Shown here one piece after another: positions 8,268-18,155 of a stretch of DNA of 55,440 bases; positions within the stretch are counted from its first letter, which is position 1; each line of letters opens with the position of its first letter. The notes beneath the pieces were generated by a model, which did not search any database, was not told the origin of the DNA, and worked only from the letters and a program-made list of their open reading frames with translations. Source of the stretch: an uncultured Pelagibacteraceae bacterium. Lineage in GTDB: Bacteria; Pseudomonadota; Alphaproteobacteria; Pelagibacterales; Pelagibacteraceae. Location of the stretch: the NCBI GenBank assembly GCA_902574705.1, contig CACGOM010000008.1, positions 1-55,440 of the forward strand, in the 5' to 3' direction. The translations under genes and the position numbers were made by a program.

Positions 8268-9131
8268 TTATTTCCACCTGTTATGGGTTAATATCCATTG
8301 GGCAGGATTTTTAACAATCATATCCTCTAATATTTGATTTAACTGGGACGTAATCTCAACATCACTTAATTTATTATGAAATTTAATAGGTTTATTAATC
8401 GTCAATTTAAATTTAATTTTACCATATCTTTCAACATAGACCGGGACTATTTCACAATCATATTTTTTTAAAATTTGAGCTGGTATTGTTGTTGTAAATG
8501 CGGGTCTGCCAAAAAAATTACACTTTATCCCTTCGCTTACTCTCTGGTCTATCATTAGGGCTATAGAATAATTTTTTTTTAAAAAACTAATTAACTCTTT
8601 AGTACCACTTTTCCCTTTTTTAATTTGATTTTTGCAAATATGTTTCACTCTTATATTTTCCATAGTTTTGTTCAAATAGATATTATTTAGCGGTCTATAA
8701 ATTGCCGCAAGATTGATACCTGACATATCTATTATCATTGCCATTAATTCAAAATTATTAAAATGACCTGATATAAAAATAGCTTTTTTATTTTCTCTTC
8801 TCAATTGATCTAAATATTCTTTTCCTTGCACAGTGATATATTCATTTAATTTACCTTGCCTAAATTTATACAAGTAATTATATTCTGCTAAAATCCTACC
8901 ATAATTTGAAAATACTTCTGAAACAATTTCACTTTCATTAATTTTCAATTTTGAGAACTCTTTAATATACGAAAGATTTTTAATTATTATTTTTTTCGAT
9001 CTAATAAACTCTCCAAAAGTTCTTCCAATTAATGCACCAAAATTTGACGCATTTTTATAACCTATAATATTAAATATTATGAATAGGAATTTTATAATTA
9101 AAAACTGAATTAAATAAATTATTTTTTTCAT
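8268..9131 (-). CDS. Lipid A acyltransferase, LpxL/HtrB-like
   Basis: The enzyme is predicted to transfer an acyl chain to Kdo2-lipid IVA at the inner membrane. The 287 residues start with a membrane-anchoring hydrophobic stretch (about 1-30), then carry the acyltransferase HX4E motif in SGHFNNFE (about 120-127) and the later MIDQRVSEGIKCNFFGRPA region. LpxL-type late acyltransferases share this layout; whether the substrate position is that of LpxL, LpxM or another paralogue cannot be told. The start overlaps lpxK by 4 nt. This is the last gene of the ubiA-msbA-waaA-lpxK-lpxL-like run. Confidence 0.85.
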   Translation of the reverse strand: MKKIIYLIQFLIIKFLFIIFNIIGYKNASNFGALIGRTFGEFIRSKKIIIKNLSYIKEFSKLKINESEIVSEVFSNYGRILAEYNYLYKFRQGKLNEYITVQGKEYLDQLRRENKKAIFISGHFNNFELMAMIIDMSGINLAAIYRPLNNIYLNKTMENIRVKHICKNQIKKGKSGTKELISFLKKNYSIALMIDQRVSEGIKCNFFGRPAFTTTIPAQILKKYDCEIVPVYVERYGKIKFKLTINKPIKFHNKLSDVEITSQLNQILEDMIVKNPAQWILTHNRWK

Positions 9132-10051
9132 AGAGATTTTAATATATGACTAATAAAAGCTTTTTCGTTAAAAATTTTTAATTCTATTTTGGTAAAATTT
9201 ATATTTTTTTTTAACCTCATTGGTAATCTTGTATAATTTTTTTCGGTTGTTATTAATTTTAATTTTTCCAATTTTGCTATTTTTTTAAAATTCATAATCT
9301 CCTTTAAAGAAAATTTGTAATGATCGGGATATTTAAAAGACCTAGTAATATTAATTTTATTGTTAATAAGTAATCTTTCAAAGTCGTTAGGGTTCCCTAT
9401 CCCAGAAAATATTAAATTATTATTATTTTGTTTTAATTCTTTTAAATTTTTTAAGATAAATTCTCCTCTAAAAACTTTAATTGTTTTATTAAATTTTTTA
9501 ATTTGTTTAATAAGTTGATTATTTTTTTTACCATTAATAAATACCATATTATATTTGTTTAAGTTTTTAAGACTTTCCCTCATAGGTCCAGCAGGAATGA
9601 CTAATTTATTTCCCAAACCAACTCTTGAATTAAAACAGACTATAGAAAAATCATAAATTAAATTTGGATCTTGAAGACCGTCATCAAATAATGCCAATTT
9701 AAAATTTTTTTCTGCTAATCTAACTGAACTAAGTCTATTTTTGCTTGTAATTAATTTTCCGTATTTCTTTAATAACTCTATTTCATCCTCATGCTCTGGA
9801 TAGTATTTTTTAATTAAAACAGTTTTATATTTTTTGGACAGCAATTGTTTTAGTTTAATTGTTAAAGGAGTTTTGCCTGTCCCTCCTAAATAAATATTTC
9901 CTATACAGATAGTTTTTATTTTAGATTTTACTTTTTTTTTATTTTTTCTTAAGAAATTAAATACATGGGCAATTAAAGTTAAGGGCAATAAAACAAAAGA
10001 TAAAAAACTTAGTCTTTCTTGATCCCAAAATTTTGGCTTTATTAAATTCAC
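9128..10051 (-). CDS. lpxK: Tetraacyldisaccharide 4'-kinase
   Basis: LpxK phosphorylates the 4' position of the lipid A disaccharide, using ATP at the inner membrane. The 307-residue protein has an N-terminal hydrophobic helix (about 15-35) and a Walker A loop GNIYLGGTGKTPLT at 51-64. Further marks are the DDGLQDPNL segment that holds conserved acidic residues and the VPAGPMRESL motif typical of the family. It lies 1 nt from waaA and overlaps the lpxL-like gene by 4 nt, a complete late lipid A module. Confidence 0.93.
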   Translation of the reverse strand: MNLIKPKFWDQERLSFLSFVLLPLTLIAHVFNFLRKNKKKVKSKIKTICIGNIYLGGTGKTPLTIKLKQLLSKKYKTVLIKKYYPEHEDEIELLKKYGKLITSKNRLSSVRLAEKNFKLALFDDGLQDPNLIYDFSIVCFNSRVGLGNKLVIPAGPMRESLKNLNKYNMVFINGKKNNQLIKQIKKFNKTIKVFRGEFILKNLKELKQNNNNLIFSGIGNPNDFERLLINNKINITRSFKYPDHYKFSLKEIMNFKKIAKLEKLKLITTEKNYTRLPMRLKKNINFTKIELKIFNEKAFISHILKSL

Positions 10052-10052
10052 T

Positions 10053-11306
10053 TTAAATTATGTTTTTTAACACTTTTTTATGGACATCTTTTAACACTTT
10101 ATTTCCATATTTTATTAATTTCCTAGAATTATTACCTTTTTTGGACGTTCTCAAACTTTTTTCAACTAAGTTAAAACCTTGCTGATATGTGATAAATTTT
10201 GAACTTAACTGAATTTTTTTTAAAGTCTTAAAAATATCATTGAAGTTTCCTACGTCTGGTCCATGAATAACTTTGCAATCTAATTTTACAGCTTCAAGAG
10301 GGTTTTGACCTCCATGATTTATCAAAGATCCCCCAATAAATACTAAACTTGATATTTGATAAAATTTTTTTAAATCACCGTATGTGTCAACAATATAAAC
10401 CTCTGTATTTAATGGTACTTTCGATTTTTTACTATGAAGATGATAATTAAGTTTTAATTTATCAGCTCTACTTATAATTTCCTTAACTCTCTCAATGTGT
10501 CTTGGAACTATAATTGATATAGGGTTTTTTATTTTTAATTTTTTCGATATGTGCATATGATTTAGCAAAGAAAAATCAATTTCATTTAAATGTATACTTG
10601 CCGAGGTAAGTAGAATTTTTTTTTTATTAAAATAATTTATCAAATTTTTATTTAATTTTTCACTAAAATAAGATTTACTAGTAGCGTATTTTAAATTTCC
10701 TAAATTAAAAATATTTTTTGCGCCTAGCATTTTTAAATATTTTTCTGTTTCATAGTTTTGAGATAAGCAAATATCGATTTTACCAAAAATATTTTTTGCG
10801 AATGATGAAATTTTATTCCAATTTTTAAATGCTTTTGGTGTAATTCTTGCATTTATCAATATTAATTTAATTTTTCTTTTTTTTATATTATTTATTAAAT
10901 TCGGCCATATTTCAGATTCACATAAAATTAATGCAGATGGTTTCCAATAATTTAGAAATCTATTGATAACCAGATTTGTGTCTAAAGGAAAAAACTGATG
11001 AATAGTTTTTTTAAGTTTAAGTTTTTCAACTAGTTTAGCTGAACTTAAAGTATTTGTAGTAATTAATATTGATCCGATATTTTTATTTTTTTGAAATTTC
11101 TCAATTAAGGGCAACATACTATTGAATTCTCCAATACTTGATGCATGGATCCAAATTAATCTTTTATTAGGTTTGTTTTTAAAACTTAATGCATATCTTT
11201 CTGAAATTCTTAAATAGTTTTCTTTACCTTTTAAAATTCTATAAATAATTATAATGGGAGATAGTATAAAAATAAAATTAATTAAACATCGATATATAAA
11301 ATACAT
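10053..11306 (-). CDS. waaA: 3-deoxy-D-manno-octulosonate (Kdo) transferase
   Basis: WaaA adds Kdo to lipid IVA, using CMP-Kdo. The 417 residues begin with a membrane anchor, followed by IHASSIGEFNSMLPLI (about 53-68), whose SxGE contains the presumed catalytic glutamate. INARITPKAF (about 151) and the C-terminal GGSLINHGGQNPLEA donor-binding motif (about 332) follow, both hallmarks of the family. The ATG shares its first base with the msbA stop (TAATG), as at many joints in this run. Confidence 0.93.
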   Translation of the reverse strand: MYFIYRCLINFIFILSPIIIIYRILKGKENYLRISERYALSFKNKPNKRLIWIHASSIGEFNSMLPLIEKFQKNKNIGSILITTNTLSSAKLVEKLKLKKTIHQFFPLDTNLVINRFLNYWKPSALILCESEIWPNLINNIKKRKIKLILINARITPKAFKNWNKISSFAKNIFGKIDICLSQNYETEKYLKMLGAKNIFNLGNLKYATSKSYFSEKLNKNLINYFNKKKILLTSASIHLNEIDFSLLNHMHISKKLKIKNPISIIVPRHIERVKEIISRADKLKLNYHLHSKKSKVPLNTEVYIVDTYGDLKKFYQISSLVFIGGSLINHGGQNPLEAVKLDCKVIHGPDVGNFNDIFKTLKKIQLSSKFITYQQGFNLVEKSLRTSKKGNNSRKLIKYGNKVLKDVHKKVLKNII

Positions 11307-13045
11307 TAATCTTTCTTAAGTTGTTTTTCATAAAAATTTTTATAGGTTTCTGAAGAATCTAATAAGCTTTTGTGATTTCCTTTTGCTGCAACGGATCCTT
11401 TATTTATAACATATATATTTTTAGAATTGACAACAGTTGATAGTCTATGAGCAATTACTAAAGTGGTTCTGTTTTTTGTTAATAAGCTCATTGCAGATTG
11501 AATTTTACTTTCTGTTTCGGCATCTAAAGAAGAAGTAGCCTCATCTAATAAAATAATTTTTCCTTTTTTAAGCATAGCCCTTGCTATTGAAAGTCTTTGT
11601 TTTTCTCCTCCAGATAATCTGTAACCATTTTCTCCTATAATTGTATCAAATTTTTGAGGTAAATTTTCTATGAATTCTAAACAATGTGATAGTTTAGCCA
11701 CTTCATAAACCTCTTCATCTGAAGCATTCAAATTTGCATATAAAATATTATTTTTGATTGTATCATCAAATAAAGTAACTTCTTGATTAACAATTGAAAT
11801 ATTTGATCTTAAAGAAGATAAACTTGTTTTGTAGATTGATTGGTTATCAATTTTAATATCCCCGCTATTACAATCATAAAATCTTGGGATTAAATTCATA
11901 ATTGTACTCTTACCAGCTCCACTATGTCCAACAAGTGAAGTCATTTCTCCACCTTCTAACTCCAAATTAATATTGTCTAAAATTATTAATTCTTTAGAGT
12001 GATATTTAAATCCAACATTTTCAAAAGTAACTTTACCATTTTGAATTATAAGATTATCAGATCCTCTTTTTTCATTTATTTCATTTTCTACATCAATTAT
12101 TGGTAATACTCTTGATGCTGCGGATAGGCCTTGGTTTATACCCATATTTAATGTAGCAAGAGCTCTAACAGGTTGATAAGCCAACATCATAGCTGCTAAA
12201 AAAGAAAAAAAATTATTTACATTCAATTGACCATCAGAAATCAAAATACCAGAATAGAAAATTAATCCAGCAATCATAAAACCAGTAAGGGTTTCCATAA
12301 TAGGAGATGCTCTATTAAGTATCGTATCGAATTTAATTCCTCTATTTTTTTGTATTTCTAGGTAATTATCAGTTCTCTTGAATTCGTATTCTTCTCTTTG
12401 AAAAATTTTTATTAATTTATGATTTTTAAATAATTCCAAAACGTGGCTAGTTGTTTGACCAGCACTTAAAGCCGCATTAGTTGTAGCTTTACCAATTCTT
12501 TTACCAAGACTTCTTGCAGCAAAGGATGCCAGAGGTATCATAATCAAAGCAAAAATACTTAAACGCCAATTTTGATAAAACATAACGCCTACTAGTCCGA
12601 TTAAAGTCAATAAATCTTTAGTTAAATTTAAAATTACGTTGCTAGAGAAATTTTTTATTAAACCCACATCAAATTCAAGGTTTGTGATAAACTTGCCAGA
12701 ATGTTTTTTTTCAACATAATCAGTGTCAGCAAGAACAAGTGATTTGAGAATATCTGATTTTAAAGATTTAGTAATTTCATTACTTACTGTTAACAATATA
12801 ACTCTAGCAAAATAAATAGATATTCCTTTTATCGCAAATGCTAATATTACCGCTCCAGGAATTATAAATATGAGAGTTTTATCTTGTTCTATAAAAAGCT
12901 TTTTTATAGCTGGATCAAGTAACCAAGCAATACTTGAAGTACTACCAGCAACAATAATAGAAAATAAAACGGATATTAATATTTTAGGAATATGTTTTTT
13001 TGTATAATCTTTATATAATCTCTTTAATGTATTGTAATTTGACAT
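11306..13045 (-). CDS. msbA: MsbA-type lipid A export ABC transporter (membrane + ATPase fusion)
   Basis: A half-size ABC exporter of 579 residues: an N-terminal six-helix membrane domain (about 1-320) and a C-terminal ATPase. The ATPase shows Walker A GHSGAGKST near 365, the signature YRLSGGEKQRLSIARA near 470, Walker B KIILLDEATSSLD near 493 and the switch histidine in VIAHRLSTV. Position between waaA and ubiA, within the lipid A genes, supports flipping of lipid A-core across the inner membrane. A generic multidrug exporter of the same fold cannot be excluded by sequence alone. Confidence 0.87.
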   Translation of the reverse strand: MSNYNTLKRLYKDYTKKHIPKILISVLFSIIVAGSTSSIAWLLDPAIKKLFIEQDKTLIFIIPGAVILAFAIKGISIYFARVILLTVSNEITKSLKSDILKSLVLADTDYVEKKHSGKFITNLEFDVGLIKNFSSNVILNLTKDLLTLIGLVGVMFYQNWRLSIFALIMIPLASFAARSLGKRIGKATTNAALSAGQTTSHVLELFKNHKLIKIFQREEYEFKRTDNYLEIQKNRGIKFDTILNRASPIMETLTGFMIAGLIFYSGILISDGQLNVNNFFSFLAAMMLAYQPVRALATLNMGINQGLSAASRVLPIIDVENEINEKRGSDNLIIQNGKVTFENVGFKYHSKELIILDNINLELEGGEMTSLVGHSGAGKSTIMNLIPRFYDCNSGDIKIDNQSIYKTSLSSLRSNISIVNQEVTLFDDTIKNNILYANLNASDEEVYEVAKLSHCLEFIENLPQKFDTIIGENGYRLSGGEKQRLSIARAMLKKGKIILLDEATSSLDAETESKIQSAMSLLTKNRTTLVIAHRLSTVVNSKNIYVINKGSVAAKGNHKSLLDSSETYKNFYEKQLKKD

Positions 13046-13911
13046 TAATTTATTTTACTCACTAATATTGATACAAGGACAATTGCACCAAGTATATTAT
13101 TACTTTTAAATATTCTTAAACAGTTTTCTGGATTAAGCATATCAAACTTAGAGATCTGAAAGTAAAATAAATGGATACCTAATGCAATCATTACAATAAA
13201 ATATAACTTACTTAATCCTAAAAATATTCCACCAGCCAAAAAACATATTATAAATAATGAATAACATATTGATAAAAACAATTTAGGACTATTCTTAAAC
13301 TTTATTGAAGTAGATTTAACACCTATTATCTCATCGTCCACAATATCCTGAAATCCATAAATAGTGTCGTAACCTAATGTCCAAAATATGGCACCTAAAT
13401 AAAATATAATAATTTCAATATTTATACTTGAATAAATGCTTGTCCAACCCAAGATTATTCCATAGTTAAATGTTATACCTAAAAATAATTGGGGCCAGTA
13501 AGTAAATCTTTTCATCAATGGGTAAGTAAATGCTAAAGGCATGGATCCTAGAGCTAATAAAATTGTTAAATTATTAAAATTAATTAAAACTAGAAAAGCA
13601 AAAAAACATAAGACAATAACATAAATTATAGCGAGCTTTACTGAGATTGATCCTGATGCTAACGGTCTATTTTTTGTTCTTTCAACATTTTTATCAAAAT
13701 CTCTGTCGATTATATCATTAACAATACATCCAGCTGATCGCATTAAGATTGATCCAAATAAAAATAATAAGATATAAAACAAATATAGACCAATTCCGTT
13801 TTGAAACCCATAAGCTAATGATAGCCCCCAAGAACAAGGCCAAAACAATAACATATAACCAATGGATTTTTTAAACCTTGTTAATTCAAGGAAGATACTT
13901 ATATGAGACAT
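13045..13911 (-). CDS. ubiA: 4-hydroxybenzoate polyprenyltransferase
   Basis: UbiA attaches the polyprenyl tail to 4-hydroxybenzoate in ubiquinone synthesis. The 288-residue integral membrane protein has about eight hydrophobic segments and two Asp-rich prenyl-diphosphate motifs: NDIIDRDFD at 65-73 and YDTIYGFQDIVDD near 180-192. A family relative, heme O synthase CtaB, is encoded at 20.7 kb. Here the neighbours are msbA and the lipid A genes, and the residues following motif 1 (RTKNRPLASG) fit UbiA. It is first of the minus-strand run, with 48 bp to the divergent DUF2721 gene. Confidence 0.92.
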   Translation of the reverse strand: MSHISIFLELTRFKKSIGYMLLFWPCSWGLSLAYGFQNGIGLYLFYILLFLFGSILMRSAGCIVNDIIDRDFDKNVERTKNRPLASGSISVKLAIIYVIVLCFFAFLVLINFNNLTILLALGSMPLAFTYPLMKRFTYWPQLFLGITFNYGIILGWTSIYSSINIEIIIFYLGAIFWTLGYDTIYGFQDIVDDEIIGVKSTSIKFKNSPKLFLSICYSLFIICFLAGGIFLGLSKLYFIVMIALGIHLFYFQISKFDMLNPENCLRIFKSNNILGAIVLVSILVSKIN

Positions 13912-13959
13912 ATAAAATACTAAATAACAAAGATTTTTTATTAAGCAAATTTAATCGTA

Positions 13960-14367
13960 ATGAACATTGATTACACAGTAGTAGCACTAATGTTTCCAGC
14001 TATTCCTTTAATTATGAACGTATATTCAACAAGATTTCATACTTTGAGTGCGCTAATTAGAAAAATTCATGATGAGTATGTTTTTGAAAAGCATACACCA
14101 CCTGAATGGAAAGATCAGCTTAACAATTTAAATGATAGAATTGATGTATTAAAATACTCCATAATGTTTGGTGCGTTCGGTTTTTTATTTAATATGGTTA
14201 CAGTATTTGCTCTGTATTTAGATGAATTATTTATAGCTAGAATAATATTTGGATCGTGTTGTTTATCAGTAATGATATCAATTATTTTTTTTATAAGAGA
14301 AATTCAAATTTCTACGAAAGCCTTAAGACTTCATATATCTGATATGGATCAACAGTTTAAGGAATAA
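13960..14367 (+). CDS. DUF2721-like membrane protein
   Basis: This 135-residue protein has hydrophobic segments at about 5-22, 68-88 and 93-115. It has a conserved-looking PLIMNVYSTRFHTLSALIRKIHDEY stretch that matches the pattern of DUF2721 (a membrane segment followed by an Arg-rich amphipathic helix). The function is unknown. It is divergent from ubiA, and its 3' end overlaps the convergent quinone oxidoreductase gene by 11 nt. The family call is from memory of the pattern, so it is held at moderate confidence. Confidence 0.65.
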   Translation: MNIDYTVVALMFPAIPLIMNVYSTRFHTLSALIRKIHDEYVFEKHTPPEWKDQLNNLNDRIDVLKYSIMFGAFGFLFNMVTVFALYLDELFIARIIFGSCCLSVMISIIFFIREIQISTKALRLHISDMDQQFKE

Positions 14368-15328
14368 TAACCGCAGGTCCTAATATTTTTCTTCCTTCTA
14401 GATCTTTATGTGCATCGACAGAATTTTCAAGTTTGTACTCTTTAAAAATTTCTATTTTAACTTTTCCAGAAGTCACTTTTTCAAATAGTACTTTGGATGC
14501 CTCATTAATTTCCTCTTTTGTACTTAGATATTGTTGCATAGATGGTCTAGTTAAATAAAGCCCTTTTGGTTGAATTAATTTTGGAACATTAATATCTGAC
14601 AAAGGACCAGATGCATTTCCAAACGAAACCATCATTCCTCTTATACTTAAACATTCCAGAGAACCTTCGAGTGTATTTTTCCCTACACCATCATAAACAA
14701 CTGGCACTCCTTTATTGTTTGTAATTTCCAAAACTTTTTTTGCAAAATTTTCTTTATTATAGTTAATGACATGGTCGTAACCATTACTTTTAGCATTTTC
14801 TAATTTATTGTCTGAACCAACTGTTCCTATAACCACACACCCCAAACTTTTAGCCCATTGACCAAAGATTTGTCCAACACCTCCCGCAGCAGCATGAAAT
14901 AAAACTGTTTCGCCTTTTTTTACTGGGTATGTTTTGTGCAATAAATAAAAAGTAGTCAAACCTTTTGTCATTAAAGTTGCAGCTACTTTAAAATCAACAC
15001 TGTCAGGAATTTTTACTAAATTTTTAGTTGGGTAATTTCTATGTGTAGAATAAGATCCCAAAGGTATTCCGGCGTATGAAACTCTATCACCAACTTTAAA
15101 ATCTTTTATATTTGAACCGACATCAGTAATTACTCCAGCTCCTTCGGCTCCAATTCCTGCTGGGAGTTTCAAAGGATACAATCCTGATCTATGATAGGTA
15201 TCAATATAGTTTAAACCAATTGCTTTATGCTCAATTGTTACTTCATCTGATTTTGGTTTCTCGAGGGAAATATCTTTTAATTCTAATACTTCAGGCCCCC
15301 CATTTTTTAAAATCTGTATTGCTTTCAT
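14357..15328 (-). CDS. NADPH:quinone oxidoreductase (zinc-free MDR family)
   Basis: The 323-residue protein is a medium-chain dehydrogenase/reductase of the QOR type. The N-terminal GroES-like domain has GIGAEGAGVITDVG (about 79-92), and the Rossmann domain has LFHAAAGGVGQIFGQWAKSLG (about 144-164). Zinc-ligand cysteines of the alcohol dehydrogenase branch are absent, as expected for quinone reductases. The physiological substrate is unknown. It is directly followed upstream (on the minus strand) by a pirin gene with no spare base, so both are probably expressed together. Confidence 0.88.
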   Translation of the reverse strand: MKAIQILKNGGPEVLELKDISLEKPKSDEVTIEHKAIGLNYIDTYHRSGLYPLKLPAGIGAEGAGVITDVGSNIKDFKVGDRVSYAGIPLGSYSTHRNYPTKNLVKIPDSVDFKVAATLMTKGLTTFYLLHKTYPVKKGETVLFHAAAGGVGQIFGQWAKSLGCVVIGTVGSDNKLENAKSNGYDHVINYNKENFAKKVLEITNNKGVPVVYDGVGKNTLEGSLECLSIRGMMVSFGNASGPLSDINVPKLIQPKGLYLTRPSMQQYLSTKEEINEASKVLFEKVTSGKVKIEIFKEYKLENSVDAHKDLEGRKILGPAVIIP

Positions 15329-16165
15329 TTATTTTACAAATGTGCCACTATGGTAATCTTCAATAGCTTGAAGTATCTCTTGTTTTGTATTCATTACAAA
15401 TGGTCCACCCCTAGCAATTTGTTCACCAATTGGTTTTCCAGAAATTAATAGAAATTTTGCATTTGATAAAGCCGAAACTTTCAAATTTTCTCCTTTTGTT
15501 AACAATATCAAGGTCGAGTCAGTAACTTTATCGTGAGTTTTGTCTCCAATTTTTATTTCACCTTCAATTAAGTATATAAATGAGTTGTGACTAGATGGAA
15601 TTTCAAAAGTAAATTCTTTCCCTTTTTTTAGTTCGATATCAAAATATACTGGCTCTACATTATGTCCTCTAATAGGGCCTTCTGCTTTTTCAAACTTGCC
15701 CGCTATCACTTTAATTTGTTTATCAGCATCTTTGTGTACTGCCATTTGGTCAGCATCAATGTAATGATATTCTGGTTTGCTCATTTTCATTTTAGCTGGC
15801 ATGTTAATCCACAGTTGGAAACCGTGAAGCTTTCCTTCTTTCATAGCAGGCATTTCTGAATGAATAATTCCACTTCCCGTTTTCATCCACTGAACATCTC
15901 CCGCTGTCATTCTTCCTTCTCCCCCCGTACTATCTTTATGTTCAAAATCTCCAGCTAACATATATGTAACTGTTTCAATTCCTCTATGCGGGTGGGAAGG
16001 AAAACCTGCAATATAATCATCTTTATTTTCAGATCCAAATTCATCTAACATTAAAAATGGATCATAATAATTTGGTTCTACACCAATGCTTCGTTTTAAT
16101 TTTACACCTGCACCATCTGTTGCGGTAATTGGATCAATAATTTGATTTACTTGAATCTCAGACAT
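15329..16165 (-). CDS. Pirin family protein (cupin)
   Basis: A 278-residue two-cupin protein. The first cupin carries the iron-binding pattern of pirins: HPHRGIETVTYML (about 57-69), the DVQWMKTGSGIIHSEMP segment with a histidine (about 88-104), and an HGFQLWINMP motif (about 114-123). Several bacterial pirins act as quercetinase-like dioxygenases or redox sensors; no specific role can be assigned. It abuts the quinone oxidoreductase gene, which hints at a shared role in quinone or electrophile metabolism. This is inference. Confidence 0.88.
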   Translation of the reverse strand: MSEIQVNQIIDPITATDGAGVKLKRSIGVEPNYYDPFLMLDEFGSENKDDYIAGFPSHPHRGIETVTYMLAGDFEHKDSTGGEGRMTAGDVQWMKTGSGIIHSEMPAMKEGKLHGFQLWINMPAKMKMSKPEYHYIDADQMAVHKDADKQIKVIAGKFEKAEGPIRGHNVEPVYFDIELKKGKEFTFEIPSSHNSFIYLIEGEIKIGDKTHDKVTDSTLILLTKGENLKVSALSNAKFLLISGKPIGEQIARGGPFVMNTKQEILQAIEDYHSGTFVK

Positions 16166-16203
16166 GGCCTTTATATAATTCCTTATATTATTTAATCAAG
16201 ACT

Positions 16204-16770
16204 TTGAATATGAATTCTAGGGCAAAAACTATTATAGACTTTTGGTTTATAAAAACCTCATCTGAGAAAAGATTTAAAAAGGATGAAGCTTTTGATCTTG
16301 AAATAAAAAATAATTTTATGGAAGATCATAATTTAGCTAAATCTGGTGAATATGAAGATTGGCTAAATACTCCAAAAGAATGTCTGGCCTTAATTATACT
16401 GCTTGATCAGTTTTCAAGAAATTTGTTTAGAGATAAAAAAGAGGCATTCGATCAGGACCACAAAGCTAGATTAGCTGTAAATCAAGGAATATATTTAGGT
16501 CACTTACAAGAGCTCAATGAAACAGAAAGATTATTTTTTCTTTTACCTCTAATCCACAGCGAAGAATTAATTGATCATGAAAGAGCATATGCTTTGTCAG
16601 ATAAATATTTAAAAAACCATCCAGATATCAAAAATATTAAAAAATTTTGGGTTGATCATACACGGGCAATTGAAAAATTTAGAAGGTATCCACATCGAAA
16701 TAAAATCTTAGGAAGACAATCAACTGATGAAGAAATTAAGTTTTTAAACGGTCCAAACTCTTCTTGGTAA
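16204..16770 (+). CDS. DUF924 family protein
   Basis: This 188-residue all-alpha protein has the DUF924 hallmarks: an N-terminal IIDFWF motif (about 10-15), LIILLDQFSRNLFRDKKEAFDQD (about 62-84) and a late RRYPHRNKILGR motif (about 160-171). The family has a TPR-like helical fold and no established activity. It is divergent from pirin (38 bp) and directly abuts the convergent dehalogenase gene with zero spare bases. A second in-frame ATG two codons in is an equally possible start. Confidence 0.87.
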   Translation: MNMNSRAKTIIDFWFIKTSSEKRFKKDEAFDLEIKNNFMEDHNLAKSGEYEDWLNTPKECLALIILLDQFSRNLFRDKKEAFDQDHKARLAVNQGIYLGHLQELNETERLFFLLPLIHSEELIDHERAYALSDKYLKNHPDIKNIKKFWVDHTRAIEKFRRYPHRNKILGRQSTDEEIKFLNGPNSSW

Positions 16771-17433
16771 TTAAAGCAAATTATTTAGATCACTTAAAAT
16801 ATTAATTTCTGTTATTGGTCTATAATCTAAATTATCAAATATATTTTTATTCCTATTTACCCAAATTGCATTAAATCCAAAGTTACCAGCGGCAGATACA
16901 TCCCATGTGTTTGAGCTTAAATATACAAATTGATTTTTTTCAATCTGATATTTTTTAATTGGAATGTTATAAACATCTGGATGAGGTTTATATATCTTTA
17001 CTTCCTCAATAGATAAAACATCATCAAAAATACTTTCTAAATTATTATTACTGACTAACTGCTTTAACAAAGACGGCGTTCCATTTGAAAGAATGGCAAG
17101 TTTATATTTTTTTTCTTTAAGTTTTTTTAAAGTTTCCTCGACTTCAGGAAAAGTTGATAGAACTTTATAAAGATCTAATAATTTATCCCTCATAGATATA
17201 TCAATTTTAAAAACTTTCATTGATTTATCCAAACTTTGTTCAGTAATTTCCCAAAAATCTTCGTGTCTCCCCATTAGACTTCTTAGCCATGTGTATTCAA
17301 GCTGAGTTGTTCTCCAATAATCTGCAAATGGCTCCCATTTTTCTCCAATTTTATTTTTACATTTTTCTGCAGCTGAATTAACATCAAAAAGTGTTCCATA
17401 TGCATCAAAAATAATTGCTTTGATATTTTTCAT
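16771..17433 (-). CDS. HAD-superfamily type II haloacid dehalogenase-like hydrolase
   Basis: The 220-residue protein shows HAD motif I DAYGTLFD with the nucleophile near residue 10, motif II LAILSNGTPS near 115, a conserved lysine (EEVKIYKPHPDVY near 145-156) and motif IV region YLSSNTWDVSAAGNFGF. The arrangement DAYGTLFD...SSNxWDxxGA is that of (S)-2-haloacid dehalogenases, which attack via Asp. Many relatives have other substrates, so the chemistry is not assured. It is divergent from rsmE with only 20 bp between start codons. Confidence 0.85.
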   Translation of the reverse strand: MKNIKAIIFDAYGTLFDVNSAAEKCKNKIGEKWEPFADYWRTTQLEYTWLRSLMGRHEDFWEITEQSLDKSMKVFKIDISMRDKLLDLYKVLSTFPEVEETLKKLKEKKYKLAILSNGTPSLLKQLVSNNNLESIFDDVLSIEEVKIYKPHPDVYNIPIKKYQIEKNQFVYLSSNTWDVSAAGNFGFNAIWVNRNKNIFDNLDYRPITEINILSDLNNLL

Positions 17434-17453
17434 AAAACTTTTAATTTAATTAT

Positions 17454-18155
17454 ATGTCTAATATTAGATTATTTTATTCAGAAAGTTTATCCAATAATTT
17501 TAGTGGAAAATTAAATAAAGATCAGTCTAGATATTTAACTTCAGTAATGCGTCTAAAAACCAATCAAGAATTTTCTCTTTTTAATAAATCAGGTGAATGG
17601 AATACAAAAATCTTATCAATAAATAAAGGGATTGTGGAATTTGAAGTTCAAAATCAATTGAGAAAATCAATTCAAGAAAGAGAAATATGGTTAGTGTTTG
17701 CACCTATTAAATCAAATTATTTTAATTTTATGTTGCAGAAGGCAACTGAAATTGGAGTAACAAAACTTTTCCCAATAACTACTGAGAGAACAATAGTAAG
17801 AAAAATTAACGAAGATAGATCAAATAAAATTTTAATTGAGGCTGCAGAACAAAGTAACAGATTAACTGTTCCATCAATTGAAAAAATTCAAAAGTTAGAA
17901 AAATTTTTAATTGAGAATAAAAATATTAATTTGGTATTTGGAGATCTAAATACTGAAAATAAAAAAATTGAATTAAATGATCCTTTTAAACCAATTGCTG
18001 TATTAATTGGTCCAGAGGGAGATTTCTCTGAAGCAGAGAGAACAAAGATTCTTGAATTTAATGGAGTTCAATCGATTAAGTTGAATAATAATATTTTAAG
18101 ATCAGAAACTGCCGTAATATCCTCGTTATCTATTATAAATTATCTGATAAATTGA
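17454..18155 (+). CDS. rsmE: 16S rRNA (uracil1498-N3)-methyltransferase
   Basis: RsmE is a SPOUT-class enzyme that methylates U1498 in the decoding region. The 233 residues have a small N-terminal PUA-like domain (about 1-70) and a C-terminal knotted domain. The knotted domain carries the motifs EQSNRLTVP (about 142), IGPEGDFSEAE (about 184-194) and LNNNILRSETAVISSLSII (about 209-227), which form the SAM-binding knot. It precedes the cytochrome oxidase operon by 60 bp. Confidence 0.93.
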   Translation: MSNIRLFYSESLSNNFSGKLNKDQSRYLTSVMRLKTNQEFSLFNKSGEWNTKILSINKGIVEFEVQNQLRKSIQEREIWLVFAPIKSNYFNFMLQKATEIGVTKLFPITTERTIVRKINEDRSNKILIEAAEQSNRLTVPSIEKIQKLEKFLIENKNINLVFGDLNTENKKIELNDPFKPIAVLIGPEGDFSEAERTKILEFNGVQSIKLNNNILRSETAVISSLSIINYLIN